Origin: Takakia lepidozioides
Taxonomy: Eukaryota; Streptophyta; Takakiopsida; Takakiales; Takakiaceae
Assembly (NCBI GenBank): GCA_030704615.1
Contig: CM060732.1
Coordinates: 39,785,053-39,849,052, forward strand
Length of the DNA: 64,000 nucleotides
Reading direction: 5' to 3'
The notes beneath the pieces were generated by a model. That model did not search any database, had not been told where the DNA came from, and worked only from the letters and a program-made list of their open reading frames with translations. Every line of letters begins with the position of its first letter. Position 1 is the stretch's first letter. Made by a program: the position numbers and the translations under genes. Positions 22,401 through 33,009 of this stretch are shown piece by piece.

Positions 22401-23740
22401 AGGGGAGATTATCCTGTGGAATAATGAAACTGCTCCTGAGGAAAGCATGGACTCGTTGGAGGTGTCCCTTCTTTAGGTGTATGCTGTGAACTCTCATTTA
22501 TATTGTGTATAGCAAAACGTGGGACTAATATGAAGTGTTGGTCTAATGCAGAGAAACATCGTGGTGGTGGATGATTGGATACAAAATGACATTAGCTCCA
22601 CCAAGCTGAGGTGTGTTTGCCTAGAAATTATTGAGATATTGTTGTACCTGGCTGCATATATCACCTTGATGCCTTAAAGATTGTACTCATAAGACGTTGT
22701 TTGCCGTAGCCTTGTGGCCATTGACCCCGCGCCCAGTTTGAGCGGGAACAAAAGGGACAGAACCTACCTCTGTCAGGGGCTGACGTTGGTAGTAAGACGT
22801 ACCTCCATATATAGAATTAATCCGAGTTTTCCAGATATCCTCTAGAAATCCCTTCACACAAGCAGACAATTGCCAATTGCCAATTAGTTTCCTCCCAATG
22901 ATCTTGTCAGCCACGGAGGAAACGAAACTCTCCCAAGAGTCCACTGTTCTTTCGACTTCATTTCTTGCGTTAACAGAACGTGACTGAAGTTCTTGGAGTG
23001 ATTGGACAAAATGAGGGAGAGCCTCTTGCAAGGCCTGGACGTACGCAGCCTTGACCTCCTCATTGTGGAATTTTTCTATGCGCCACTTCCGAATCGAACG
23101 TTTCACAGATCTCTTGGTGGTGGGAAAACACCTTTTGATCTCAGTCCAAACCAGGAAGTGGTCAGAGGTACCAATATCAGTTCTGTCGATCAACACATTG
23201 GCACACTGGGGGAACAAAATTTTGTCCATTATGATATAGTCCACAATGGAACGTTCCCCAGTTTGGGATTTCTCACGAGTCCACTGCACTTGGTCACCTC
23301 TTGTCCTGTTATTCAAGGTCAAAAGCTGAAGCTCTTCTAGACAGTTAATTAACCGTCTGCCATTAGAATTCAGCTCGTCCTCACCAAAAGGTCCAATGAT
23401 ATCGTCCTGATGGATCCCTTTGCCCACCCGGGCATTGAAGTCCCCCAATAGTACCACCTGACCTTTGGCAAGGAATGAAGCACAGTCCAGCTTTACAAAG
23501 GCCTTGTCTGCGTCAGCACTAAGGGTCCCCTCTGTGGGCATGTAAACACAACCAACAAAGAGGTCCTTTGTACTCATGCCGCCCTTCAAATTCAGTGCCT
23601 TGATGCCTTAAAGAGTGATGCTAATAGCAGTGCCTTGCAGGCGTATGATGGCGCGAGGTCTTTCTGTGAAGTACTTGACACCTGATATGGTGATCAAGTA
23701 CATGACGCTCAATCACCTGTACAAGTACACAAACTATTAA
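19475..23740 (+). CDS. NMNAT: Nicotinate/nicotinamide mononucleotide adenylyltransferase, complete
   Basis: This enzyme transfers AMP from ATP to NMN or NaMN, making NAD or its deamido form, and is a single conserved step in plants. Nine exons are readable: 19475-19539, 19705-19778, 20482-20567, 20917-21000, 21144-21228, 21874-21953, 22247-22348, 22552-22610 and 23641-23740. All are GT-AG and phase-compatible, giving 244 aa (Arabidopsis about 238). It starts MDVPLPMDKLG, as plant NMNATs do. The nucleotide-binding GxFxPxTxxH motif reads GDFNPPTFLH, where plants normally have GSFNPPTFMH. Other landmarks are GGYMSPFHDAHNKK, FVMVDPWE, VKVMLLCGSDVLQSL, the ISSTKLR motif and GLSVKYLTPDMVIKYM. Intron 5 holds a short LINE piece. 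Intron 8 holds an antisense LINE with a perfect target duplication. The coding frame is intact. Confidence 0.95.
20861..20876. repeat. (ACAG)n microsatellite
   Basis: Four clean ACAG/GACA units in NMNAT intron 3. Confidence 0.8.
21231..21255. repeat. (TC)n microsatellite in NMNAT intron 5
   Basis: A run of CT dinucleotides starts 3 bp after the exon 5 donor at 21229. It is the same placement as the TC tract just after the last visible dehydratase donor (at 648). Confidence 0.8.
21306..21475 (+). mobile_element. Short LINE 3' fragment in NMNAT intron 5
   Basis: The plus strand matches the last 170 bp of the LINE family: the part coding GFVEDIWKAR-like residues, then tttgcccaaactgggcgcgg, then the tail gtcttttgagtaca. 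It is strongly 5'-truncated and lies in the sense direction of NMNAT. No convincing target duplication was found. Its 3' edge abuts tctctttctctg. Confidence 0.7.
22664..22680. repeat. Target-site duplication, left copy (17 bp)
   Basis: ccttgatgccttaaaga is identical to 23598-23614. The two copies bracket the LINE at 22681-23597 exactly. Confidence 0.95.
22681..23597 (-). mobile_element. Internally deleted LINE with endonuclease domain, NMNAT intron 8
   Basis: The minus strand encodes an apurinic-type endonuclease domain: GCVYMPTEGTLS, then LLGDFNARVGKG, then ERSIVDYIIM and RTDIGTSDHFLVWTEI. About 70 residues of linker follow, then abruptly [13 protein letters not shown], which in the other copies lies after the reverse transcriptase and zinc knuckle. 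The reverse transcriptase is therefore missing from this copy. Perfect 17-bp repeats flank it. The 3' tail (atgagtacaa on minus) has no poly-A. The endonuclease Asp and His landmarks remain, but the copy cannot be autonomous. Confidence 0.9.
23598..23614. repeat. Target-site duplication, right copy (17 bp)
   Basis: Identical to 22664-22680. It ends 26 bp before the last NMNAT exon, so it lies close to that intron's 3' splice site. Confidence 0.95.
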
Positions 23741-24838
23741 ATCTCCTTTTCCTTGGTTTATTACCTTAGCATACAAAAAGCCTACTGGGATTGTTCATGT
23801 TGAGTTGCTACCTTCTTCACATGATATCAGGAAGTCAGTCTGACCCACATTAGTATTTCTATCCACATGAGTGAGAATAGGAGGATGATGCTGTAGTATG
23901 TTTGGCCCATGAAATGAAACATTAGTAAAGAAATGCTGGGTCTGCTAGGATCAGAATCATGTCATACAGCGCACCTTTTGAGTGAATGTATGTCACTTAG
24001 GAGCTCAGATGCAAATGGAGAGGGCAAGGTACATACAGTGGATGCATATTTTGTGGATCTTCTAGAGCAGAAATGCAATATTGGTTGAATCTTTGTTGGA
24101 ATTCAAATGGGGGACAATTGAAATTTCTGTTCCATCAAGTCTCTGTTGCTATGTGCATGTAAGTTCAAGATCTCTAGAACTTTGCAGGTCTAGTTTCGAA
24201 CACTGAATGCAGCAAGTCATGGAGACATTTCTACTCGTAGGGTCTACTGCACCCACAACTAAAGTATCAGGAGTCGAATATATAAAAATAACATCAAGTT
24301 TCCAGATTTCCAAGATCTGATGTGTATGATATGTCAAGCTTGAGCCACCTGAAACACCACAGCATTTCGTTCTAGCAGGTTTACACATCTTCCTCCCTTC
24401 CTGTGCTCAGTCATTGAAGGAACCCATAAAATCATCATCACTATCCAACATCTTTGGCACTCAACCCCAACACAGTGCTACATAGCTGTGGATGTGCATG
24501 GATGCCAAAGTGAGTTTTGATTTTTCCAAAGAAACAGCATCTGGTCAAAGAGCCATCATCTCAGTTCCATGAAAGATTTCACATGGTTTTGCCTCTCATC
24601 TCTGACCTCCACATTACATAATTGTTGTCCTAATCTTCTCTGTAGTTGGATTCGAGGTCAATTCTAAAATGTATCACTGCAATGCTACCTAACATAAAGT
24701 ATTTGTCTACGTTAAATGATGTCAGTCTAAAGCATAGAATTACAGTAAGGCATCGCGGTCAAGAAGAGCATGCTATAATCAGTGTGGAAGAAGACATCTC
24801 TCTGTGGTTAGTTTTCCCCACCTATCACCATGCTGGCC
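23741..24838. other. Intergenic region
   Basis: This lies between the tail-to-tail 3' ends of NMNAT (plus) and the sugar symporter (minus). I see no coding sequence or repeat family. It presumably holds both 3' UTRs. Confidence 0.6.
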
Positions 24839-26521
24839 CTACCGACCAAGAAGCTTTGCCTCAATCTCTTCTAGACTCAAACCTTTAGTCTCGGGCACAA
24901 CCATCAGGATGAACACTAGTGAAATTACACCAATGATTCCGAAGATCACAAAAGTGGCTGAGTCACCCACCAGATCCTGAAGGGGAGCGAAAGCCAATGC
25001 CACCACAGCATTTGAACCAAAATTGACAAGGGTTGTAAGACTGAGAGCCCGTCCCCTGATGCGAAGTGGGTAGATCTCAGAGACCATAAGCCATGAAATG
25101 GGTCCAAAGGAAATCTGGTAGCAGCCAACGTATAACAACAAGGCAACCACTGCCAGCACTGGAACCCCCTGCCCGAACGTGAAGTATGACGCTAGAAGAA
25201 AGAGACTCACAACCAGACCACTCACACCTCCAATCAGAAGAGGCCGACGGCCAAGCTTATCTACTGTGAGCACCGCTAATGTAGTCATGACCAGCTTGAA
25301 GAACCCAAGCAGAACAGAAAGTCGAGTGGCATCCGCAGCCAAGGAGAAGCCTGCAGTCTGCAGAATGGGTGCTGCATAATACAGCACGCTTGGTTGCCCT
25401 GTGACCTGCTGAAAGAAGACAAGCCCCGTGCCAATGCCAAGAGCCTTCAAATTAACGCCCTGGAAAAGCTCCGAGAAGCTCACATCATCTTCTTGACCTT
25501 CACAAGCAGCTTGCAAAGTGATCCAGGTTTCTTCCACTTCTGCCTCCACCACAATTTCACTGCTCTTGTTGCCTCTCAGTCGACGTAAAGCAGATGCTGC
25601 CTTTGCTTTCAGTTCGGGAAGGCTGCCCTTGCCTTGCACAGCTTGAAGCAGCAACCAGCGCGGGGATGGAGGCAGCCACCACGCGCCGATCGCCATCAAC
25701 GCGGCTATGGGTGCACCCCACACATACATGTAGCGCCATCCTCCCACTGCCGATATCTCCAAGCTGCCCACCAGGTATCCCAGCAAAAGGCCTCCGACAA
25801 TGAAAGCCTCCTTCAAAGAAACTAAAGTCCCCCGGATTTGAGGTGGAGCAGTTTCTGCAATGTACATGGGTGCTGCATGCATGGCAAGGCCGATGCCAAT
25901 CCCAAAAATCAAGCGTCCCGCAATAAGAATTGCCAGATTCGGTGCCTCAGCAGTAATCAGAGCTCCAACGACATAGAAGGAGGCCGCAGTCATGAGCTCC
26001 CTGCGACGACCTAGCAAGTCGGCAATGTTGAAAGCCAGTATAGATCCCAGTAGAGCTCCATACAGGGATCCACTGACCACCAGGCCAGTTTCAATGGACG
26101 TCAAATTAAACCAATCTGTGCCACTCAGCTCAGGTGAAGCCAAGGAAACTGAGGCACCTGAGGTAGCCCCAATGTCGTACCCAAACAGCACGCCCCCCAA
26201 TGCAGGGAAAAAGAATGGCAAAGCCACAGTAGTCCAATCAAACAAGGCACCCCCCTTCCGATCATCGTCAAGCAATGGCTCTCTCACCTCATCATTTCCC
26301 ACATCGACAACCTGGTTCTTGGCCATGGCTCCCTTTGCTCGACTCTTCGTGGTTCCCGAATTCCAGGGTGTGCTCATACTACAAGCTGTGAGACGACCAG
26401 ATTCTAACGTGGGCAATCGCCCACCGAGACGATTAGCCCCAGCAGGCCTGCAACGGATCCTGTGAGAGAAGAGGATGGCCAACGAGGGCCGACGAAGCAG
26501 CAATCCGCAAGGAGCGACCAT
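24839..26521 (-). CDS. Sugar/proton symporter, plastid D-xylose-proton symporter-like (MFS)
   Basis: Intronless 560-aa major-facilitator sugar porter, close in layout to plant XYLL3/SUGTL-type transporters (about 558 aa), which sit in the plastid envelope. About 85 N-terminal residues are Arg/Ser-rich and lack membrane segments, which fits a transit peptide. Twelve hydrophobic segments follow. Signatures are GGVLFGYDIGATSGA (first helix), DLLGRRRELM (loop 2-3), GIGIGLAMHAAPMYIAETAP with PQIRG, FFQQVTGQPSVLYYA (helix 7), DKLGRRPLL (loop 8-9), SEIYPLRIRGRALSL and the C-terminal PETKGLSLEEIE. The start codon overlaps a plus-strand ATG inside CCATGG. Substrate and location are inferred. Lack of introns is notable beside its intron-rich neighbours. 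Confidence 0.93.
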   Translation of the reverse strand: MVAPCGLLLRRPSLAILFSHRIRCRPAGANRLGGRLPTLESGRLTACSMSTPWNSGTTKSRAKGAMAKNQVVDVGNDEVREPLLDDDRKGGALFDWTTVALPFFFPALGGVLFGYDIGATSGASVSLASPELSGTDWFNLTSIETGLVVSGSLYGALLGSILAFNIADLLGRRRELMTAASFYVVGALITAEAPNLAILIAGRLIFGIGIGLAMHAAPMYIAETAPPQIRGTLVSLKEAFIVGGLLLGYLVGSLEISAVGGWRYMYVWGAPIAALMAIGAWWLPPSPRWLLLQAVQGKGSLPELKAKAASALRRLRGNKSSEIVVEAEVEETWITLQAACEGQEDDVSFSELFQGVNLKALGIGTGLVFFQQVTGQPSVLYYAAPILQTAGFSLAADATRLSVLLGFFKLVMTTLAVLTVDKLGRRPLLIGGVSGLVVSLFLLASYFTFGQGVPVLAVVALLLYVGCYQISFGPISWLMVSEIYPLRIRGRALSLTTLVNFGSNAVVALAFAPLQDLVGDSATFVIFGIIGVISLVFILMVVPETKGLSLEEIEAKLLGR

Positions 26522-27021
26522 GGCTACAGCCGCACTCTCTTCACTCTGTACAGCCTGCTCGCGTTGCCTGAGCCACGTCGTCTACCGCCACACGGCCCGC
26601 TGGACCACGTGGCTACGGCCCCACCATTTGTATGGATCGGAACCCTCTTGCTCCAATCGAACCGAAACCCCCTCTCGAGCTCTCTGGTGAGATTGATGAG
26701 CAAGCGCTGGAAGATTGGCAGGTACCTGAAGCAAGTGGTCAGTGGAATCATATGGCATCAAGGGATACAGTTCCTCTGGGTGACAATTCGATTGGCTATC
26801 AAGCCGAAAGGAAGAGGATGTTCAAATGGAGGAGGAAATGTGGAGTCAGCTTTGCATGGAGCTGGATGCAGCCACAAGATGGGCTCTACAGAGCTTGGAT
26901 CATTCTCGCTGACCCAGACACTATGGAAATTCACCTCAAAAGAGATGGAAGTAACGAGCTGATACAAGACCTCGATGCAGATCGTGGATCCCTCCACTCG
27001 GACGGATGCCGTGATGGCTGA
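26520..27021 (+). other. Possible divergent gene, unrecognised
   Basis: Directly divergent from the symporter. An ATG at 26520 opens a short MATAALSSLCTACSRCL peptide resembling an organellar presequence. An overlapping frame, 26632-27021, is acidic-to-basic (EQALEDWQVPEASGQW, MFKWRRKCGVSFAWSW). A usable donor occurs after EDWQ (cag/gtacct). I recognise no family, and the two frames do not join without an unproved splice. Confidence 0.25.
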
Positions 27022-27768
27022 CTTGCAGAGCCTGAACATGTGCATTACTTTTCATTCAACCTGCTCAATCTCCCAAGTCAAACAACAAAAGGAGGGAGGG
27101 AGGCACAATGTAAGGGTAAGTCATTCCCAAGACCAGCATTGATTCATCTTCTCTTACAACCAAATTTTGGACACATTGTAAAATCGCATGTGGATTTGGT
27201 CTGGGGTGTGGATGGTGCATGCTGCCGTCTATGTATGGTAGAGATGCAGCGACAGACACAATGACATTGCCATTTATTATTAACCTGCAGGCCATGGAGT
27301 CTTGGAGCTGCTGCACAATATCTGGATTAGTCAGGGGCTGCCTGCCATTTGTGTCTGAAGTCAAGATCAAGCAGACGGTAGCAAGTAGTGAAGTATATGT
27401 GTAGGGGGCTGATGCAGTTAAGTTACAAATCAGGGAATAGTTAGGGCCTTAGAGCATCCCCACCCTTGAGCCCGAAAGACTCCCTGTAACGGCAAAGATA
27501 GCGTCATCGATTCAGGGCATGTTGGGTTCTGCGGCGTGGCACCCCCCCATCACGCATACCCCGGCTCCTGAATCGCCCACGCTATCCTCTACCAGCTCGG
27601 CTCACCTGTTCCAGCCATCGGCCTGCTGGCTGGTCCTTCGCCATGCCCATCGATTGCTGCAGCTGGATTACGCCTCACAATTCTCCCTTGGCAGCTCAAT
27701 ATTCCTCTTCGCCTTGCACCAGGGAGTCACGCCAGAGGTACAATGGAGGACTAGAGGCAAGAATATAA
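27021..27768. other. Unassigned stretch
   Basis: Between the uncertain ORF and the Harbinger relic only short open frames are present, with no recognised motif or repeat. Confidence 0.5.
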
Positions 27769-27835
27769 TGATAGAATACAAGTTGAGATTAGGGCAGAAC
27801 TTGAAGAGGATGACGAAGAAGATTTCTTCACGAAT

Positions 27836-28936
27836 ATGCTGATGGGTGAAGCTTTTTTTTTTTTTGAGCCCGAGCCCAAGCGTAGAGGGGGATCTCGGCC
27901 TGGCAAGGCACCCAATGTTGATAGAGATAGGCAAGCTGGCCATGAGAGGATGTATTTAGATTATTTCTCTCCATCACCTGTATATGATGATCGAGCTTTC
28001 AGGCGGCAGTACGGGATGCGAAGGGGGTTATTTGTGAAGATTATGGATAGAATTGTTGCCCACGATCCTTATTTTGAGCAGAGGGTTGATGGGTGTGGAG
28101 TCATGGGTTTATCAAGCATTCAGAAATGCACAGCTGCTTCGCGATTACTTGCCTATGGTGTCACTGCCGATGCCACGGATGAGTATTGCCGACTAAGTGA
28201 GACCACAGCTATGCAGTCCATGAAGAGATTTGTGGCAGGAGTTCGTGCTTGCTTTGAGGTCGAGTACCTACGCCAACCCACAGCGAGTGACAAACAAATT
28301 AAGATCAACAATGAAAGAGGCTTCATTGGTATGTTTGCTTCCATTGATTGCATGCATTATCAATGGAAGAATTGCCCTATGGCGTGGCAACGTCAGTACC
28401 AGGATAAAGATGGCAATAGAAGCATCATCCTTGAGGCTATAGCCTCACAAGACTTGTGGATATGGCATGCTTTCTTTGGACTGCCTGGGGGCAATAATGA
28501 TGTCAATGTGCTTGATCGATCTCCTTTAGCTGCGGATTTATTGAGGGGTAGTGCACATGATGTCACCTTCACTATCAATGGCAATGTGTATCCTCGGTAT
28601 TATTTGGGCCAAAGGTTTCAGTGTTTTGACATGGACTGCCAAAGGGCAGGATGTGATAATGGACAAGATTATAGATCGGTTATAATTTCATGTGCACTAG
28701 GCGGTTATAATTTAGGGTGCACTGAGAACAATATTGGTTCTACCATAATACATTATTGTCCAATATTCGCGCATAGCATGTCCCCAATGAGCATGTGGTT
28801 ACACAACTTTGAATACGGCAAGATTCTCAGTAAGAAACTTCATAATTCAGGGAATCAGTGCGGAAGTGGTCTCAAATTACCGAGCATAGAACACAGCAAT
28901 GGTGATAAGGCAGATCTGAAGGGGTGTGAACTATGA
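27836..28936 (+). pseudogene. PIF/Harbinger transposase, truncated
   Basis: The 366-aa frame has the Harbinger nuclease N-terminus (PKRRGGSRPGKAPN, GHERMYLDYF) and the DDE segments GMFASIDCMHYQWKNCPMAW (first Asp) and GLPGGNNDVNVLDRSP (second Asp), plus TINGNVYPRYYL. After about 28605 the homology stops and unrelated sequence fills the frame. The final catalytic Glu region is therefore lost. Upstream, an in-frame TAG separates a possible start (27743, ATG GAG GAC TAG) from the acidic leader EIRAELEEDDEEDFF. A 13-15 T run encodes FFFF. The element is dead. Confidence 0.85.
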
Positions 28937-29154
28937 CTCATCCTCAACTTTGAACTCCATCAAAGCTCCTAGAAGATCATCAATAATTTTATGTCAATGT
29001 CAACTGCCTTGTCCATCCTCACAGCACCACGGGGAAACATTAGCATTGTCTGGGCACAATATGTACTTCACTTGAGTGGGGACCTACACCCAGCCCAAAG
29101 CATTTCACCACTTGCAGAGTTGTGATATACCATGATCAGAAATGCAACCAGTAA

Positions 29155-29523
29155 GGGTAGACAGCCCTATGACCGTTCATCTAACGATGGCGGAAGATCT
29201 AATGGTGAATTTTTCTCATTTTTACCCGGATAAAATTGATAAGATGCCCCACATCCATGGCATCCCAACACACTTGCAAGTGAGTGATTTCATGAAGTCC
29301 ACACAAAATTGTGGGGTTTCAAAGTTGAACCAATCAGAAAGCTTGTGTGAACCTTGGGCCCTATGACCAATCACATTTTCTGGAGGGTTATATCAAACAA
29401 CTGTTTGCCAAGTGGCAAAACTGAGCACTCTTGGGCCCAGCAATGGTAGCTCATGCGGCCTGACCCGAGCAGTTATGAGGTGACCGGTCATAGGTGCTAT
29501 AACGGTCATAGGGTGTTTTACCC
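29155..29523. mobile_element. Harbinger-type MITE, 369 bp, TAA target duplication
   Basis: The left end gggtagacagccctatgacc (continuing gtt) and the right end, read in reverse (gggtaaaacaccctatgacc, continuing gtt), form terminal inverted repeats of about 23 bp with three mismatches. TAA flanks both sides (29152-29154 and 29524-29526), the 3-bp TWA duplication typical of PIF/Harbinger. No coding capacity. Further ctatgacc/ggtcatag words near both ends form subterminal repeats. A dead Harbinger transposase lies only 220 bp to the left. Confidence 0.85.
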
Positions 29524-29610
29524 TAACTGTTTTTGCATTCAATCATTTAGCAGCTGTACACATGAACTAGAAAACAGTCATCCTCATCATTCTGACTGAC
29601 ACATTCTAAT

Positions 29611-30678
29611 ATGCCAGATGTCAATGGCATCAATCGGGTAACTCTTGGTGTAGGGCTGAATACAAAATACACTACAACTATATGCTATAGCACGGAAATT
29701 GGCGACATTAGCTTCTCAATATGCATGGGATCTAGAAGATGGCGAAGGTCCTACATATATCCCCACCCACAAACACTTACACAATTGCCATGCACGGATT
29801 GTATCAACCAAACCGTGGTGGACGACTCTGGCGCAGTGCTCACTGCCAATCCGACCTTTCGACTAGGAAATGTTTACCGCTTCACTGAATGCACCACCGT
29901 TGCCTTTAATGATGGCTCGGCATATATTTACAATTGTTTCACAACAGCGGATGGGCAGCTGGTCTTCGACACGGGTCAGAGCCATTTAGTATCATCGATT
30001 CTCATGTGCAACACAAGCACCGCGTCTTTAACCTGCAATCTTTCCCTGGATGACGCCTTCACATCGTTCAAGATAATGGGTACAGTCGTTGGAGGGATGT
30101 CAATTCTCCTGATTCTCTATTCCCTCACCGTCGTCAACATTCTGATGAACTTGCTCTTCACTGTGGACCTTTTGGCCCCAGTCTTTTGCAACCCATTCAA
30201 AAATAGGGCTTTCAGGATGAAACGCTTCCACGTCCTGTGTGGCTGCCGAGCGTGGCCACCACTTAAGAGTTTTGACAGGGTTTTGACAGGGACGAGTACT
30301 TCTTCGAGAATTGTCACAACAGGATCCATGTGAAGTACTACAACGACATCCTGAGCTACTACAGCTTCAACAAGCACAGCGGCATCAAACACCAAGATCG
30401 CATCCCGGCTGTCACCGTTGAGTGCAAGGACTTTGTTATCATTGCTCTTGGATTGTGAGCAAGATCCCGCTATGTGGCCCATCCAAGCCTTCCATGAGCA
30501 CCTCACATTCTTCCACTACATGACGGTGGACGACCTCATCCAGGAATGCTGTGCAATGGCCCACCCACATCTTCATCAAAGGACATCCACGGTGGACAGG
30601 TACATCCTTGGCGACTACGGCTGCGTCTTATTAGACCAAGCTTGTCTACTGCGCCATCCGCGTAATACAAAGTGTTGA
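29611..30678 (+). pseudogene. Broken ORF: Cys-rich ectodomain plus membrane segment, unrecognised
   Basis: The first frame (29611-30333, 240 aa) has a Cys-rich part of about 165 residues with N-glycosylation-like NQT, NTS and NLS sites. A hydrophobic segment, GGMSILLILYSLTVVNILMN, follows, then a basic Cys-containing tail. At 30274-30290 an 11-bp direct duplication (gttttgacagg twice) shifts the frame. The plausible continuation, rich in Tyr and charged residues, runs in another frame to a stop at 30458. A third open stretch (to 30678) follows after a second shift. I do not recognise the family. A type-I membrane protein is the topology inference. Confidence 0.45.
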
Positions 30679-31754
30679 AACTCGAGCTGCATACATATTA
30701 CGCAGAACGCAAGCTGTTGAAGTGTCAGGCTAAAACCCTGGATCGATATCTCAACATTGTCCGTGAATCTCAGAATGGTGGAGTAATTTCAAAAGATATG
30801 GTAATTAAGCTTGCATAAATCTTCCTATAGGGCTATGATTTGTATTTCTAGATGTTAAGATGATTCTAGAGACATCTTCACAAGAATAAGACGGAGCATT
30901 ATGTGAACAGTGGCTCATGGCCTTCACGTGGACAGGAAACGTGACGGCCCCATTTTATATAAATTTCAAGGTGCTCAAGTGATTAGGCAGGGGTGACAGT
31001 AGAGAGACTGGGCGCGCAAGTGTGGATCTGTCACTGACATGTATGGAGTCTGACAGCAGAGGGACTAATTATGTGGAGCGATGAAGTATGAGATGAGCCG
31101 AGACTGACTGGAGGTCTTATAAACAGTGACGATGTACACTTAAACTTAACTAGTATGCACTGTGTTGACTCTAGATATATATAAAAAAGGTTGTATGTAA
31201 GGACTCTGGTCCGATCGTCCGATCCTACTGTTTGAATCTAGTTGTCGAGACTCATAGTTTAGTGGGTATACATCTCAGTTTTCAGTAGTTAAATTTCCGG
31301 TCTAAAGGGGGCAGATCACGATGTACATCACGATGTACAGCTCGCAGGAGGCTTAGCTCCTAGTTGGTCGAAAACCCTCCGGTCCACCGACATGCCGCTT
31401 AGCAGGGGCTTAATATCAGTGTACAATGCCAAGTACAGAGGTATTAAAAAAACATGTCTTGATCGCACATGTTATGAGATTTATATGAAGAGTGAACCCC
31501 CGAGATTATAACTGGGAGTAAAGAGTGTTGAGCCTGGACCCAAAGCATCTGGTTCCTATGAGTTTCTCTGTCGTGCAGATCATTCCACCACTACTCAATC
31601 TAAATATTTGCTTTGCAAGGGCAACCCGAGGATGTACCCACCATGAATGACAAGGAGTGGCTATTTCATCTTTAGAAATACAGGAAAACACTGAAAGTCA
31701 AGTCCACTCCTTTGCATGATTTGCACACTAAACCTGAGCATCTCCTGAAAAAAT
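30679..31754. other. Unassigned stretch
   Basis: No convincing ORF. A TATA-like atatatataaaaaagg at about 31177 and the repeated word cacgatgtacatcacgatgt at about 31317-31337 are visible. I could not show an LTR pair. Confidence 0.4.
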
Positions 31755-33009
31755 TTAGAAGGTCATTCTAGTAGGAGTGTACCAAATACTCGCAAACCCT
31801 CTAAAGAAACTTCCCCTTTTGAGGAGATTTTCATCGGAAACTGGATCACAGACTGTCTCATCTCTTGAGATAAGCTTCAAAATATCCTTCACCAGCCAAG
31901 ATCTCGTGAACTCCCCATCTGTGCCACGCAACACTGCGAGTATCATGCCACTAACTCCCCCCTAATCCACCGTCAAATATTACCCAGATATTTGAGGTAC
32001 TTCCACAGTGTCCTCATTGAGGAGGCCTAAGGCAGCCTCCGCAAAGATTGGTTCCATCCCTGTGCATGGGTGGTGTGGATGACATCTCTATGCTCCGACA
32101 CATGCACACAAATGTGCATATGATTAGCAACAAGCGTTGAGTTGATTTAAGCTCCAGGGGTAATTAACATCCAAACACAGCAAAGGTCCACATACACTTA
32201 AACCTATTGAATCCAAAGATAGTTCCTTCAAAGGTACCGCCCAACAACTTCAAACTCGCCAGCGTAAGCATTTCTTCTGGTTTTTCTACATTAACAAACG
32301 AAAAGGGGTCTTCCATATGAGCAATACATCTCAGGTTTTTGCAACTCCTCCCAGTGGTCAGGTTGTCTTTGATTCTTCACGAAAACAGTAAATTGGTGAG
32401 AACAGGGGTAGTCCTGTCACCCTCACAGTCTTCAAAGACGGGTCTACTCTCGTACTTGCTAAAGTTTGTGATAAAGTTTATGTCCGTGAAGTTGGTGTCC
32501 ATTAAGACACAGAACACTCCCGAACGACAAGGACAACTCCCCGGGGGATGCCTTCACGTAGTTCACGAAATCGTCGTCTGAGTAAAGTTGTAGACTGAAG
32601 GTATTCACCAGCGGAGATCTTGGAGTATACCCGCAGGAATTTGAGTCCATGAATGAGCAATAGACAGCATAGACATGGCGACTCCCTAACTCCAACACGG
32701 TCTTCGACTTTCCATACCCGCCGATACTGCAATAAGGGGAATTCCACTTTGCTGATGCAAGAGGTTTACAACAGGCGAACGTAAGGCCTCCTCCAACCTG
32801 GATTCGTCCGTATCGTTGTCACCAGAGAGTCTACTCAAGCATTGTGTTGCTAGGAAATCAAAGTACTTTTCCGGAAATCTGGTGCCGCCCACAGTGCGGC
32901 ATCTTAAAATGTCAAGGTCCCACTTTTCCTTGCATTCATGTTTAGAAGGAGTCATACCTACGGGCAGGACAAACAGAGGAAGGAGAGTGAAGGCTCTAGT
33001 GGAAGCCAC
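31755..33009 (-). pseudogene. Decayed ORF with a P-loop-like motif
   Basis: Overlapping minus-strand frames read as one decayed protein. They run SGIPLIAVSAG, a one-base shift, YGKSKTVLELGSRHVYAVYC (a Walker-A-like GYGKSKT), then SFMDSNSCGYTPRSPLV. A later frame reads VLRGTDGEFTRSWLVKDILK. The layout resembles P-loop NTPase ORFs of the fungal/oomycete Crinkler-linked type, but that is a weak impression. It has no intact frame longer than 110 codons. Confidence 0.3.

Noticed and set aside
31138-31340. Possible LTR with TATA box
   Set aside because: No second LTR, primer-binding site or polypurine tract was found.
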